Positions 16,880 through 25,382 of a DNA stretch of 64,000 bases are shown here, piece after piece. The stretch spans positions 1 to 64,000 of the forward strand of contig JBDRHZ010000028.1 in the NCBI GenBank assembly GCA_043816305.1. The letters are read 5' to 3'. The first letter of the stretch is position 1; every line of letters begins with the position of its first letter. The notes beneath the pieces were generated by a model. That model worked only from the letters and a program-made list of their open reading frames with translations, ran no database searches and had not been told where the DNA came from. The translations under genes were made by a program, and so were the position numbers. Source of the DNA: JAHIVN01 sp018816645 (GTDB taxonomy: Bacteria > Patescibacteriota > Dojkabacteria > JAHIVN01).

Positions 16880-19030
16880 CTATTTTCCTTTCAAATCTTT
16901 TATCAAATCCCGGAGCTCAGCTGCCTTCTCAAACTCTAGCATATCGCTATAAAGCAGCATTTGTACTTCAAGATCATTTAGAAGTTTCTTTCTTTCTTTG
17001 GGATTCAGAGCCGGGAAGGATTCTACCCTTTTGTGCAAGTCTTCGTCGGTTTTCTTCTCATCCTGCTTGTCATCAAGCCGTTCCAGCTGATCTTTGATCT
17101 CCTTTGTGATGGATGTTGGAGTAATATTGTGTTTTTCATTATACTTTTCCTGTACTTTTCTTCTTCTCTTGGTCTCCAGAACAGCTCTTTTCATACTTCC
17201 GGTAACTTTATCCGCATACATGATGACGTAGCCATCTTTGTGTCTGGCAGCACGTCCGATTGTTTGGATGAGACTAACATCGCTCCTCAGGAATCCTTCT
17301 TTATCCGCGTCAAGGATTGCAACTAAGGCAACTTCTGGAAGATCCAGCCCTTCTCTCAGTAGATTTATACCCACAACAACATCATACTTCCCGAGTCTCA
17401 AGTCGCGGAGAATCTCTACACGTTCAACAGTATCTATCTCGCTGTGTAGATATTGCACTTTGATTCCGATATCTTTGAGGTATGCAGACAGATCCTCTGC
17501 CATTCTTTTGGTAAGAGTTGTCACTAGAGCCCGATTTCCTGATGAAGTAACTGATTTAATTTCACCAATCAGATCATCTATCTGATTCAAACATTTCCTT
17601 TTCTTTAGTACATTTGCCTGTCTCTTCAGATTATTACTTTCCAGTTCCTTGACCAAGGTCTCTTTTTTATCAGTTTCTGACGGCCGTATCTCAATGCGTG
17701 GATCAAGCAAACCTGTTGGACGTATAAGCTGTTCGATTATCCCACCCAAATTTTGAGATTTGAGATTTCCAGCCAGAGGCTGGCTTGCGTGCCGATCGGC
17801 ATGGTCTGCCTTTGGCGGAGAATTTTGAGATTTTTTGATTTCATATTCACTTGGTGTTGCACTTACATATACAGCCTGATTTATTCTTTTCTTAAATTCG
17901 GCAAACTGCAAAGGTCTGTTATCTAATGCGCTTGTCAGCCGGAAACCGTAATCTACAAGGATCTCCTTTCTCGCTCTGTCGCCGTTGTACATTCCACGAA
18001 TCTGCGGAATAGTCATGTGAGACTCGTCAAAGAACAGAAGCCAGTCATCAGGATAGTAGTCGAGCAGGGTAGAGGGAGGCGATCCGGGTTTGCGATTCTC
18101 TATGTATCTGGAATAATTCTCAATACCCGAACAATAGCCAGTTTCCCTTAGCATCTCGATATCATAATTGACCCGCTGTTCGATTCTATGAGCCTCAAGA
18201 TCACGACCCTGTTTTTTGAAGAACTTAATTCTTTCTTTCAAGTCATTTTCTATTTGCGGGATAGCAGCGATAAGTGCTTCGTATGGTGTAACAAATTGCT
18301 TCGCTGGGAAAATAGTAATTTCTTTGGGAGTATCCAAAACTTCTCCGCTGACAGGATTTATCACCTTGAGCGCTTCGACCTCATTACCGAAGAATTCTAC
18401 ACGAACAGCAGTTTCATCAGCGGCTGTATAAACATCTATCGTATCTCCTCTGACTCGGAATTGACCTGAATAGAAGTCATACTCGCTTCTTTCGTACTGC
18501 AGGTCTCCCAAGTGACGGATAAGTTTATTTCTGCTGTAGTTCTCATTTACAACAATCTTTCTGCTCAAATCCATGTAATCTTGCGGGTTTCCAAGACCGT
18601 AGATACATGAAACCGAAGCCACAATCACAACATCTTTACGCGTAAGCAATGACTGAGTAGCAGCACTTCTGTATCTTTCGATGCTTTCATTGATGTCTGC
18701 TTCTTTTTCGATATACATGTCCCGCTTGGGCACATACGCTTCCGGTTGATAATAATCGTAATAAGAAACAAAGTAGCTTACTGCATTATCTGGAAAGTAT
18801 GTCTTAAATTCGCCGTATAATTGAGCTGCTAGAGTTTTATTATGAGAAATAATAAGAGTGGGTTTCTGAACGTTTTGAATTACCGATGCCATGGTAAATG
18901 TCTTGCCCGAGCCGGTCACACCAAGCAGTGTTTGATGATTAATGTCAGCCTCTATGCCTTTAGTTAAAAGTTCGATCGCTTGCGGCTGATCTCCCGATGG
19001 TTTGTATTTTGATTTGAGGTTAAAGTTCAT
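16880..19030 (-). CDS. uvrB: Excinuclease ABC subunit B (UvrB)
   Basis: A 716-residue UvrB, about 40-50 longer than usual. It has Walker A (GVTGSGKTFT, 38-47), the beta-hairpin region (SYYDYYQPEAYVP), the DESH-type box (FFDESHMTIPQ), helicase motifs in the C-terminal half (LLREGLDLPE, QTIGRAARH), and a UvrC-binding UVR motif at the end (LYSDMLEFEKAAELRDLI). It scans DNA with UvrA and loads UvrC in nucleotide excision repair. A repeat element is inserted in frame at about residues 400-427 (bases 17749-17833), between the conserved YVSATPSEYEIKKSQ and GGIIEQLIRPTGLLDP. The loop position means the enzyme probably still folds. Confidence 0.97.
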   Translation of the reverse strand: MNFNLKSKYKPSGDQPQAIELLTKGIEADINHQTLLGVTGSGKTFTMASVIQNVQKPTLIISHNKTLAAQLYGEFKTYFPDNAVSYFVSYYDYYQPEAYVPKRDMYIEKEADINESIERYRSAATQSLLTRKDVVIVASVSCIYGLGNPQDYMDLSRKIVVNENYSRNKLIRHLGDLQYERSEYDFYSGQFRVRGDTIDVYTAADETAVRVEFFGNEVEALKVINPVSGEVLDTPKEITIFPAKQFVTPYEALIAAIPQIENDLKERIKFFKKQGRDLEAHRIEQRVNYDIEMLRETGYCSGIENYSRYIENRKPGSPPSTLLDYYPDDWLLFFDESHMTIPQIRGMYNGDRARKEILVDYGFRLTSALDNRPLQFAEFKKRINQAVYVSATPSEYEIKKSQNSPPKADHADRHASQPLAGNLKSQNLGGIIEQLIRPTGLLDPRIEIRPSETDKKETLVKELESNNLKRQANVLKKRKCLNQIDDLIGEIKSVTSSGNRALVTTLTKRMAEDLSAYLKDIGIKVQYLHSEIDTVERVEILRDLRLGKYDVVVGINLLREGLDLPEVALVAILDADKEGFLRSDVSLIQTIGRAARHKDGYVIMYADKVTGSMKRAVLETKRRRKVQEKYNEKHNITPTSITKEIKDQLERLDDKQDEKKTDEDLHKRVESFPALNPKERKKLLNDLEVQMLLYSDMLEFEKAAELRDLIKDLKGK
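17749..17833 (-). repeat. Palindromic element inserted in frame in uvrB
   Basis: A 13-base direct repeat, AATTTTGAGATTT, occurs at 17749-17761 and 17821-17833, 72 bases (24 codons) apart. Between the copies are CAGCCAGAGGCTGG and GCCTTTGGC palindromes plus a GCCGATCGGC core. The coded segment repeats Lys-Ser-Gln-Asn at both ends. The element in rsmA has the same terminal AAATCTC and GCCTCTGGC/GCCAAAGGC parts. Confidence 0.8.
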
Positions 19031-19042
19031 ATATATTTAGTT

Positions 19043-19867
19043 TTAACTCAATATGCAGCTAATTTCATCTAAATATTCATGTAAATTCTCATATTGCTTA
19101 AATGGGTAAGTACTTCTTAACGAAGAAATACCACTACCAATTAGATTTATCAGAGTACCTCTGAAATATTCTCTATCAGCAGGAGGAAATACTTTCATAG
19201 GATTCTCAGTATCATACTGTCCAGTTGCAACATATAATCGTATAACATCCTCAAGATATTCAACCATAGTATAAGCACCTTCAGGCAGAATAAATTCAAA
19301 ATCATGTAAAGACAGTACGATTACAGGGACACCTAATATTGTATTGATACTGTGTTCCTTTTTCGAGTGATCTTGTGATTGCATAGTTACATCTAGCAGA
19401 AGGATCGGATAATAAGTATCTCCTATCTGCTTCACCAGGAGTAGATTACCACCCTTTATACTTCCATCTGTAATCCTGATATTATCTGGTACAAATGTGA
19501 TGAAGTGGTCATCATCTAGAATCATGTTTAACACATCCCTGATCAACATCACAGCTGCATCAGCACGTGCAAATCGCTCTTCATTATGATCAACAGGAGC
19601 TTCTGCTAGCAACCATTTTCTCAAACGTTGAGTTCTGTCTTCAGCTACATCTCCTTCAAAAACATAGGCCCGTCCACTTGCAAGAGTTAATTCTATCTGA
19701 TGAGTAGACAGAGGACGAAATCTATCATAGAAAAGTTTTATGTTTGTTACAATTTGCTGTCTGGTCAACACCCGGTCAAGAATATCGACAGTCCTACTTC
19801 CACTAAGTTGGGCCATAGCCTCAGCATAACTCGTTGCATCATCAACAATTATACACTCTTCGATCAA
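19043..19867 (-). CDS. Orphan protein of 274 residues
   Basis: Not recognised. It starts at a TTG (Met-Ile-Glu-Glu-Cys-Ile-Ile-Val-Asp-Asp). The sequence is globular, without signal peptide or membrane helix, and rather acidic. A central stretch Tyr-Pro-Ile-Leu-Leu-Leu-Asp-Val-Thr followed by Leu-Gly-Val-Pro-Val-Ile-Val-Leu-Ser-Leu could be paired beta-strands of a nuclease-like or Rossmann core, but no catalytic motif is certain. It ends 12 bases before uvrB in the same direction. Two TATAAT boxes precede it, at 19874-19879 and 19898-19903 (the latter TGTTATAAT). Confidence 0.6.
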   Translation of the reverse strand: MIEECIIVDDATSYAEAMAQLSGSRTVDILDRVLTRQQIVTNIKLFYDRFRPLSTHQIELTLASGRAYVFEGDVAEDRTQRLRKWLLAEAPVDHNEERFARADAAVMLIRDVLNMILDDDHFITFVPDNIRITDGSIKGGNLLLVKQIGDTYYPILLLDVTMQSQDHSKKEHSINTILGVPVIVLSLHDFEFILPEGAYTMVEYLEDVIRLYVATGQYDTENPMKVFPPADREYFRGTLINLIGSGISSLRSTYPFKQYENLHEYLDEISCILS

Positions 19868-19958
19868 TTTTATATTATAAATAGTTATTTAAACCAAATT
19901 ATAACATAAATTTCAAAGTTGGTATGTGAAAGTAAGTAGGAAGATTTGGAATATATGG

Positions 19959-20576
19959 CTAATATCTCTTGTATCTTCGATTTTGATCTGAAATACCCGG
20001 CACTAAATCCACGGGGCACACTCCTCCCATTCTCACAGTTGGCGGTCTAACGAGGCTATTCCTATTAGTATGTCTTGTATGAGTGGTTCTGAGCTGTATG
20101 TCTTCAACCAACTTGCGACGTGATTGCTCAGGCAATCGAACTTGTTCAACAGGCAGGATATCTCCTGGCTGAAGTAGTACTCCACCTATCCGGCAAACCT
20201 GTCTTCTCAACTGCTCAGTTACTGTGACACCCTCTCGACTTCTTCCATTCCCAGTCACACTAACTGCAAACTGCAAGTTACTTGAATTCACAGTAATAAT
20301 ATCTGCTACGCCACTTCCATTACCAGAAACATTCAGTGTGATATCACACGCTTGTCCCGACCAACCACCGTTACCATCAGAGTACATCCGAACAGCAAGA
20401 TACCATAGAGCCCTTGCTGCTTCAACACAATCCTGTACACTTCCAGCTCCAATAACCAATTCTTCACTTGCCACAAGATTTCTCGCTGCGTCAGGACTTC
20501 CAACAACACCTAAGACCTGAAGCACTTGTGCTGTTGCAGCTACATCATAATTGTGACGCGTACCTTCCGATTCCAT
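19959..20576 (-). CDS. Orphan protein of 205 residues
   Basis: Not recognised. No signal peptide. The first 80 residues are helical (Ala-Thr-Ala-Gln-Val-Leu-Gln-Val-Leu-Gly-Val-Val-Gly), the middle is rich in beta-branched residues with repeated Val-Ser-Gly-Asn-Gly and Val-Thr-Gly-Asn-Gly, and the end is basic with many Arg. TGATATAAT (TATAAT at 20602-20607, minus strand) lies about 25 bases before the ATG, the same promoter style as other orphans in the window. Confidence 0.55.
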   Translation of the reverse strand: MESEGTRHNYDVAATAQVLQVLGVVGSPDAARNLVASEELVIGAGSVQDCVEAARALWYLAVRMYSDGNGGWSGQACDITLNVSGNGSGVADIITVNSSNLQFAVSVTGNGRSREGVTVTEQLRRQVCRIGGVLLQPGDILPVEQVRLPEQSRRKLVEDIQLRTTHTRHTNRNSLVRPPTVRMGGVCPVDLVPGISDQNRRYKRY

Positions 20577-20601
20577 AACTTTACTAACTTACTATCGGTC
20601 G

Positions 20602-20610
20602 ATTATATCA
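20602..20610 (-). promoter_or_regulatory. Extended -10 upstream of orphan 19959-20576
   Basis: TGATATAAT on the minus strand, about 25 bases before the ATG at 20576. It matches the elements before 22420, 29716 and 51192. Confidence 0.5.
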
Positions 20611-20649
20611 TGTATATAGAACCGTGTATAGAATATCTAGCCTATCATG

Positions 20650-21252
20650 CTAAAGCACTTTAACTCGCATATGGTAACAGCTCCTACCGTCGGAAAACCC
20701 AAGCTTCTTGGCCCAGGAGCTGGGGTAGGTTTTCAAAAGAGAGCTATATAGTTTTTGTATCCTAACAGTGTCCATCCCCATTTCAAACAATTTTTTTGGA
20801 AGAATATTATAAATGTAATTCTTACTCAGTTGAGGTAAATTCAGTCGATCGACTTCAGTTTTGTCTTTCAGCCCATCATAGCCAAATACTATGTCAATAT
20901 TTGCACCTTTCTTGCAGATCCTCTTGATGTTTTCCCATATCCTTTCATCTACATTTACTATTCCTGCAAGCAGGCTTCCCCAAGGGAAATTTACAAAAAC
21001 CTGATTTGCCACAGCTGTTAGATCTTCTGGCAGATACTCAACTGCTGATCGGATAAACAATACATTTGGAAGTCCGCCTTTCTGAGGTTTTCTATATATT
21101 CGCCGGGATACGTCAGCAAGCGGTTTTGTGCTTGAATCTACACCTATAACAAATTTCTCCGGATTCTTTTTCGCAAGTTTATATGCGAATTTACCATCAC
21201 CACTCCCTATATCAACGATTACACCTTTTGATTTGAGATTGAAACTAGTCAT
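20650..21252 (-). CDS. KamB/NpmA-like 16S rRNA (adenine-1408-N1)-methyltransferase
   Basis: About 200 residues from the ATG at 21252 (a TTG at 21270 would add six). A class I SAM-binding loop VDIGSGDGKF is at about residues 13-22 and Gly-Val-Asp at about 37-39. Family signatures of the A1408 methyltransferases are present: RKPQKGGLPNVLFIRSAVE, VNFPWGSLL with Trp91, and SSWAKKLGF with Trp180, the two aromatic residues that hold the target adenine. Known members (KamB, NpmA) methylate N1 of A1408 in the decoding site and give resistance to kanamycin, neomycin and apramycin. Whether this one is resistance or housekeeping is not known. Confidence 0.82.
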   Translation of the reverse strand: MTSFNLKSKGVIVDIGSGDGKFAYKLAKKNPEKFVIGVDSSTKPLADVSRRIYRKPQKGGLPNVLFIRSAVEYLPEDLTAVANQVFVNFPWGSLLAGIVNVDERIWENIKRICKKGANIDIVFGYDGLKDKTEVDRLNLPQLSKNYIYNILPKKLFEMGMDTVRIQKLYSSLLKTYPSSWAKKLGFSDGRSCYHMRVKVL

Positions 21253-21287
21253 AACACATTTTAACAGCAATCAGATGAAAGAACTAT

Positions 21288-21320
21288 GTATCTGGTATCT
21301 GGTATCTGGTATCTGGTTAC
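21288..21320. repeat. GTATCTG tandem repeat
   Basis: Three close copies of GTATCTG followed by GTTACCAGCTACC form a small inverted and direct repeat. Related GGTATC/GATACC runs occur at 38530-38580, 39842-39958, 47588-47652 and 54790-54832, all between genes. Confidence 0.55.
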
Positions 21321-21522
21321 CAGCTACCTTCGTGATCATGCTACTTTTACGCTCGTGTCTTTTGTAACATTTCAATAATATCTACAGGAGAATACTCACA
21401 CTGTGGAACGATATAGTTTTGAATCAATCATCAAAATTCGTGCTTTAGGATTCTATCAATTTTCTTGCCTTTAATGATGTACATTACTACAGTATATCAA
21501 CTTCAGGTAGTCCAATCAAGGC

Positions 21523-22023
21523 TCAGCTCTCCTTCAAGATCCATAATTGAACTTCCCCAGCAGGGTCTTTTTCAGTTTTTAGTCTACCATTCACAGCAAT
21601 AGGCTTTCCGTCTCTATCAGGAACTACTAAATTACAAGTCATAAGAATAGGAACAGCTCTACTGTCACCAGTTTCAACAGCGAGCATTGTTTCCTCTACC
21701 AAAACGGCACCTTGACTCCAAGGCAATACTCCTAAGCTTTCCCATTTAAAGCCTGCTTGATCTTCAGCATATGTACGAAGTGTAGGAACATAATTTCTTG
21801 GTTGGTTGCCAGGTCGCTGAGTATCAGACATTTGTCCATCGTGACGATAAAAGCCAGTTTCAAAACCTACATGACCAAATCTGTGTCCATTGAGTCCACC
21901 GTGACAATCTACTGAATGGATTGCAGGCCAAAGTTCCTTCATCACTACTTGGCTTCCACAACTATTTGGTCCAAATACTTCCCATCCATGTCTACTCGAA
22001 ATTTCATAAGCTACTAAACTCAT
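21523..22023 (-). CDS. Orphan protein of about 166 residues
   Basis: Not recognised. The ATG at 22023 is preferred over a TTG one codon earlier. The sequence is rich in His, Trp and Gly (Val-Asp-Cys-His-Gly-Gly-Leu-Asn-Gly-His-Arg-Phe-Gly-His) with two Cys, so metal binding is possible but unproved. No signal peptide. It is followed by about 230 bases without genes on one side and the methyltransferase on the other. Confidence 0.5.
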   Translation of the reverse strand: MSLVAYEISSRHGWEVFGPNSCGSQVVMKELWPAIHSVDCHGGLNGHRFGHVGFETGFYRHDGQMSDTQRPGNQPRNYVPTLRTYAEDQAGFKWESLGVLPWSQGAVLVEETMLAVETGDSRAVPILMTCNLVVPDRDGKPIAVNGRLKTEKDPAGEVQLWILKES

Positions 22024-22093
22024 CAATGGCTAATGTAATAATTTATTTCTCAAATACCTGCTCAGTAACACAAGTATCTGCAAATTTCTTACA

Positions 22094-22303
22094 TTAGTTC
22101 TCTGAGCTGCCCACGCTCAACACAATAATGATTATATAGAGGATGTATATAAAATCAATATATAATGTACAAAGGATATATACACTGCATGTGATCGTAC
22201 CATGAACTTGCCTTTCACATGTTTTGCATTCAAAATAAACCTTTTTCCTAAAAGAGTTTCTACAAAATGTGCAGATAGGCCTATCAATTATTTTATCTAG
22301 CAC
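22094..22303 (-). CDS. Small zinc-finger-like membrane protein
   Basis: A 69-residue frame with a GTG start. It has C11-x2-C14-x11-C26-x2-C29-x4-H34-x4-C39, a treble-clef-like set of metal ligands, then a hydrophobic segment of about 24 residues (Tyr-Ile-Leu-Cys-Thr-Leu-Tyr-Ile-Asp-Phe). A protein this short could be chance, but six spaced Cys/His are hard to get by accident. It lies in the 390-base gap between 22026 and 22420, where I see nothing else except a promoter at the right end. Confidence 0.4.
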   Translation of the reverse strand: MLDKIIDRPICTFCRNSFRKKVYFECKTCERQVHGTITCSVYILCTLYIDFIYILYIIIIVLSVGSSEN

Positions 22304-22386
22304 TTTAGTTTACTGCATAATGCGTTGACAGACCTCCAATTCTATCTTGATCATATTAATTGTTCATATGTGCCTGGCCTCTAGGA

Positions 22387-22395
22387 TGATATAAT
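22387..22395 (+). promoter_or_regulatory. Extended -10 upstream of orphan 22420
   Basis: TGATATAAT with TATAAT at 22390-22395, 25 bases before the ATG at 22420. It gives a leader of roughly 18 bases. Confidence 0.5.
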
Positions 22396-22419
22396 CAGAT
22401 CAGAACATAATAGATAGCT

Positions 22420-23124
22420 ATGGAAATAGAATTTCTCGAACCTACAACAATTACATTTGGAAACAGGATCTTAAGTCGTTCACCTTATGATTTATTTATA
22501 ACTCTTGCTGCCTCTGGGTCTTTACTAGTCGCTCTTCGGGGTACAGAAGCTTTACCATGCAACTTAAGCTCAGTAGTGAGCGGAGAGCTCGTTATCTCAT
22601 CGTCAGGATATGAGTTGCTTGTCACAACAAGAGAAAAGCAAAGCAATGACGTTATATATTCAGTAAACACTTGGTTCCAGATTTCAGCTGATGGTTCTAT
22701 AACTCAGGCAATACAAGTATCTACGCAAATCGACAAGCCTGGTTCTGAGATTGACTCGCATTCACATACACGAGTTGCATTAGAATATCTGCTGCTGCAT
22801 CCGGATGAAATTGAATCAACAAGCACAAGACCTAGTTTAAACATCCAACAACTCGATATTTCCCAGTCAAATCAAAACAATTATGGTCCCGAGAATATTC
22901 TACTTTTAGTACAAAGATTAACCGACCTTTATGGAGAGAAATGTATATATAGTCTAGTCATGATAGATAAAATCATCGAACAACGATTGACAAGAAATGT
23001 TCTCAAAAATCTTCTCCTCTTCAAATTGGGGCAGATAAGCGGAAATATAGGTTTAAAGAGACTCAGAGTTAAACTCCTAGTAAAGATTCAACCCCGCTTA
23101 TATTCTTTGAGCAACGTAGAGTAA
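22420..23124 (+). CDS. Orphan protein of 234 residues
   Basis: Not recognised. Residues 1-115 are probably beta-rich (Ser-Gly-Ser-Leu-Leu-Val-Ala-Leu-Arg-Gly, Tyr-Glu-Leu-Leu-Val-Thr-Thr-Arg) and residues about 150-234 helical and basic. No signal peptide or membrane helix. Its last 37 bases overlap the end of tgt on the opposite strand, so both C-termini are coded by the same DNA. Confidence 0.55.
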   Translation: MEIEFLEPTTITFGNRILSRSPYDLFITLAASGSLLVALRGTEALPCNLSSVVSGELVISSSGYELLVTTREKQSNDVIYSVNTWFQISADGSITQAIQVSTQIDKPGSEIDSHSHTRVALEYLLLHPDEIESTSTRPSLNIQQLDISQSNQNNYGPENILLLVQRLTDLYGEKCIYSLVMIDKIIEQRLTRNVLKNLLLFKLGQISGNIGLKRLRVKLLVKIQPRLYSLSNVE

Positions 23125-24197
23125 TACCTCAGATTGTGAATACTGCACAGACGCATACACGAAATCTCCTTTGCCTTGAAAAGGTTATGCAGATATGCCC
23201 TGGAGGCGCCTGGTCTTCTGTCACGGATCTTGCAGGCTTCACAGTCACATTCACGATCTATCTGTCTGTTATCGTATCTATATTTACTGCTTTTCAGATT
23301 TATGCCTCCGAATGAAGTATAACAGTATCCATGCCTTCCATTCCTAGTCGGGACTACACAGTCAAACAGATCAAAGCCTTCTTCAACGCAAAACCGTACA
23401 TCATCCGGCTTGCCTACCCCCATACCGTATCGAACCTTGTCCTCAGGAACAAGTTGGGCGAAATGAGCAAGCATTTCCCTGGTAGTTTTTCTGTCATCTT
23501 TGAGAAGAATTCCTCCATAACCATAGCCATCAAACCCGATTTCTATCAAAGCTGCAGAACACTTCTCTCGGAGTTCTTTGTAATTTCCGCCTTGTATAAC
23601 GGAGAAGAGCAGTGGACGTTTGTATTTTTCAGGACTATCAAACTTCTCATCATTCAGCTGGTACCGCTTAAAAAACGCAGCCTTCGCACGCTTCGCCCAC
23701 TCAATCGTTAAATCAACGGCCCGTTTATTCTCCTTCATTGTAGCACTTCCGATGATCGGATCATCTAGAACAACAAAGATATCTGATCTCAGGTTTGCCT
23801 GAATGTTAATTGACTCTTCTGGTGTCAAAAGATGCTTCTTCCCATCAGTAGGCATGATAAATTCAGCTCCTTCTTCGCTAACTTTCCCGTTTCCGGATTG
23901 ATGAATCAAAGAGAATACCTGCCAGCCTCCGCTGTCTGTAAGAATCGGTCTCTGCCAATTTAGGAAATTGTGAAGGCCTCCCATTCTCTTGATATAGCCG
24001 TCTCCTGGTTTGATGCTCATATGAAGCGTAGTGGTCAAGATCTGTTCAATTCCAGCTTTACTCACATCTTCAAATGAGAGAGTCTTCACCGCACCATAAG
24101 TCGCATCCGGAAGAAATGCTGGAGTACGTATGTCTCCGTGCTGTGTTTTCAGAACTCCGACACGTCTTTTGTTTTGTGATAAAAGTATTTTAAACAA
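23088..24197 (-). CDS. tgt: Queuine/preQ1 tRNA-ribosyltransferase
   Basis: A 369-residue TIM-barrel enzyme that swaps guanine for preQ1 at position 34 of tRNAs with GUN anticodons. It keeps ILTDSGGWQVFSL around the first catalytic Asp (Trp where Phe is common), DDPIIGSA, Gly-Gly-Asn around the substrate loop, the nucleophile region DLFDCVVPTRNGRHG, and the zinc site CDCEACK with Cys and His in Cys-Ser-Ile-His. It starts at TTG at 24197. No other queuosine gene is present, so the base is probably salvaged (inference). Confidence 0.96.
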   Translation of the reverse strand: MFKILLSQNKRRVGVLKTQHGDIRTPAFLPDATYGAVKTLSFEDVSKAGIEQILTTTLHMSIKPGDGYIKRMGGLHNFLNWQRPILTDSGGWQVFSLIHQSGNGKVSEEGAEFIMPTDGKKHLLTPEESINIQANLRSDIFVVLDDPIIGSATMKENKRAVDLTIEWAKRAKAAFFKRYQLNDEKFDSPEKYKRPLLFSVIQGGNYKELREKCSAALIEIGFDGYGYGGILLKDDRKTTREMLAHFAQLVPEDKVRYGMGVGKPDDVRFCVEEGFDLFDCVVPTRNGRHGYCYTSFGGINLKSSKYRYDNRQIDRECDCEACKIRDRRPGASRAYLHNLFKAKEISCMRLCSIHNLRYYSTLLKEYKRG

Positions 24198-24284
24198 AGA
24201 ATGAGTGAAAAGTTAAATGGTTATATAGATTTATGGCAAAATTGTTTGATAGAATGATAGAAATTAGTAAGAAATTTATTACAT

Positions 24285-24445
24285 AGTTGCTTGACTACCT
24301 GACTATCTAGCTATCTACTTCTCTAATTACTAACACTCCCCAAGGATATCAAATAAAACGTGGGATTCAAAGCTACTACTCCTAAACTATCTAAATATTC
24401 AAAAAAGAATTTAGCAACTTACTATGTAACTATCCAACTATGTTA
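24285..24445. repeat. Degenerate CTATCTAACTA-type intergenic repeats
   Basis: The gap between tgt and the SIMPL gene holds runs such as GACTACCTGACTATCTAGCTATCTAC and ACTATGTAACTATCCAACTATG. Similar runs lie at 16815-16875 and 49010-49040. They look like a simple, slipping pentamer or decamer family and are not coding. Confidence 0.4.
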
Positions 24446-24465
24446 TTTTGTAGCCACTTCCGGTC

Positions 24466-25254
24466 TTATCCTATGCCAAACTTCACATTGAGGCGGATAG
24501 AAATCTCAAGCTGACCGGTCGATATCTCTGTCTGTACTTCATCAGCGCTCTCAAATGATCGTGCCACGTTCTGTTGTGTATACTGAGAAGCATAATCAAT
24601 AGAAGCATCAGATATTGATAGTGGATCTAAAAGCTCAACCTCTGCCATATCAGCTAACTCACCAGCTTTCTGTTTTGCCTTTCCAAAAGCCAATTCTCTC
24701 GCCTGTGTGAAGTAGTCACCTTTTTCCTCTATATCAAACCGTATCCAGCCGATATAGACATTATCGATCTCCGAAACACTGTCAATGATATTTGCTACTT
24801 TCTCAGCCTTTTCATCGATTTTCTTCAATGTAACGTTTAGAGCCTGTGTAGCTCTTTGACCCTCTAGGTAGCTCTGCCCATTGCGATAGTCGTATTCAGG
24901 TGCAAGAGTCAAGTTTTGTGTCTTGATGTCTTCATCCTTTACTCCACCATCTTTCAACTTCTTTTTGATTGAAGCTATCTTCTCGTTTACTGCACTTAGA
25001 GCTTCTTTGCTTGTCGGCTTGAGTTCTGAAATACTTACATTGAACTCTACCATATCCGGCTTTGCATAGACCTTGCCATCTCCAGTTACTGAAATTGAAT
25101 TGAGTATCTCTCCTTCATCTGTTACACCTGTGCCTATATTCTTTATGTAGAATTTGGTGCCCTTGACGATAAGTGTAGAGCCTAGGATAGTTGCACAGAT
25201 AAGAAAAACTACTACAATGGCAGTAAGCTGATTTTTAAAGCTTGATATAGGCAT
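24466..25254 (-). CDS. SIMPL-domain (DUF541) protein
   Basis: A 262-residue protein with an N-terminal membrane anchor (about residues 10-30) and a SIMPL domain from about 50 to 255. Typical parts are Ser-Val-Thr-Gly-Asp-Gly-Lys-Val-Tyr-Ala-Lys-Pro-Asp, the Lys-Asp-Glu-Asp-Ile-Lys-Thr-Gln-Asn-Leu-Thr-Leu-x-Pro-Glu-Tyr-Asp-Tyr motif and a helix Ala-Phe-Gly-Lys-Ala-Lys-Gln-Lys-Ala. Family members are outward-facing and linked to stress responses; their activity is not known. Confidence 0.88.
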   Translation of the reverse strand: MPISSFKNQLTAIVVVFLICATILGSTLIVKGTKFYIKNIGTGVTDEGEILNSISVTGDGKVYAKPDMVEFNVSISELKPTSKEALSAVNEKIASIKKKLKDGGVKDEDIKTQNLTLAPEYDYRNGQSYLEGQRATQALNVTLKKIDEKAEKVANIIDSVSEIDNVYIGWIRFDIEEKGDYFTQARELAFGKAKQKAGELADMAEVELLDPLSISDASIDYASQYTQQNVARSFESADEVQTEISTGQLEISIRLNVKFGIG

Positions 25255-25382
25255 AGAACGCTTGGATAAATTTAGATATATAATATAGACACACTATGTT
25301 ACACTTTTTTCAGTATTTCAACAATAGACATGTTCAGTTACAAAAATATGTGGTATAACCTTTTGGCAGAGAATGATAAAAC

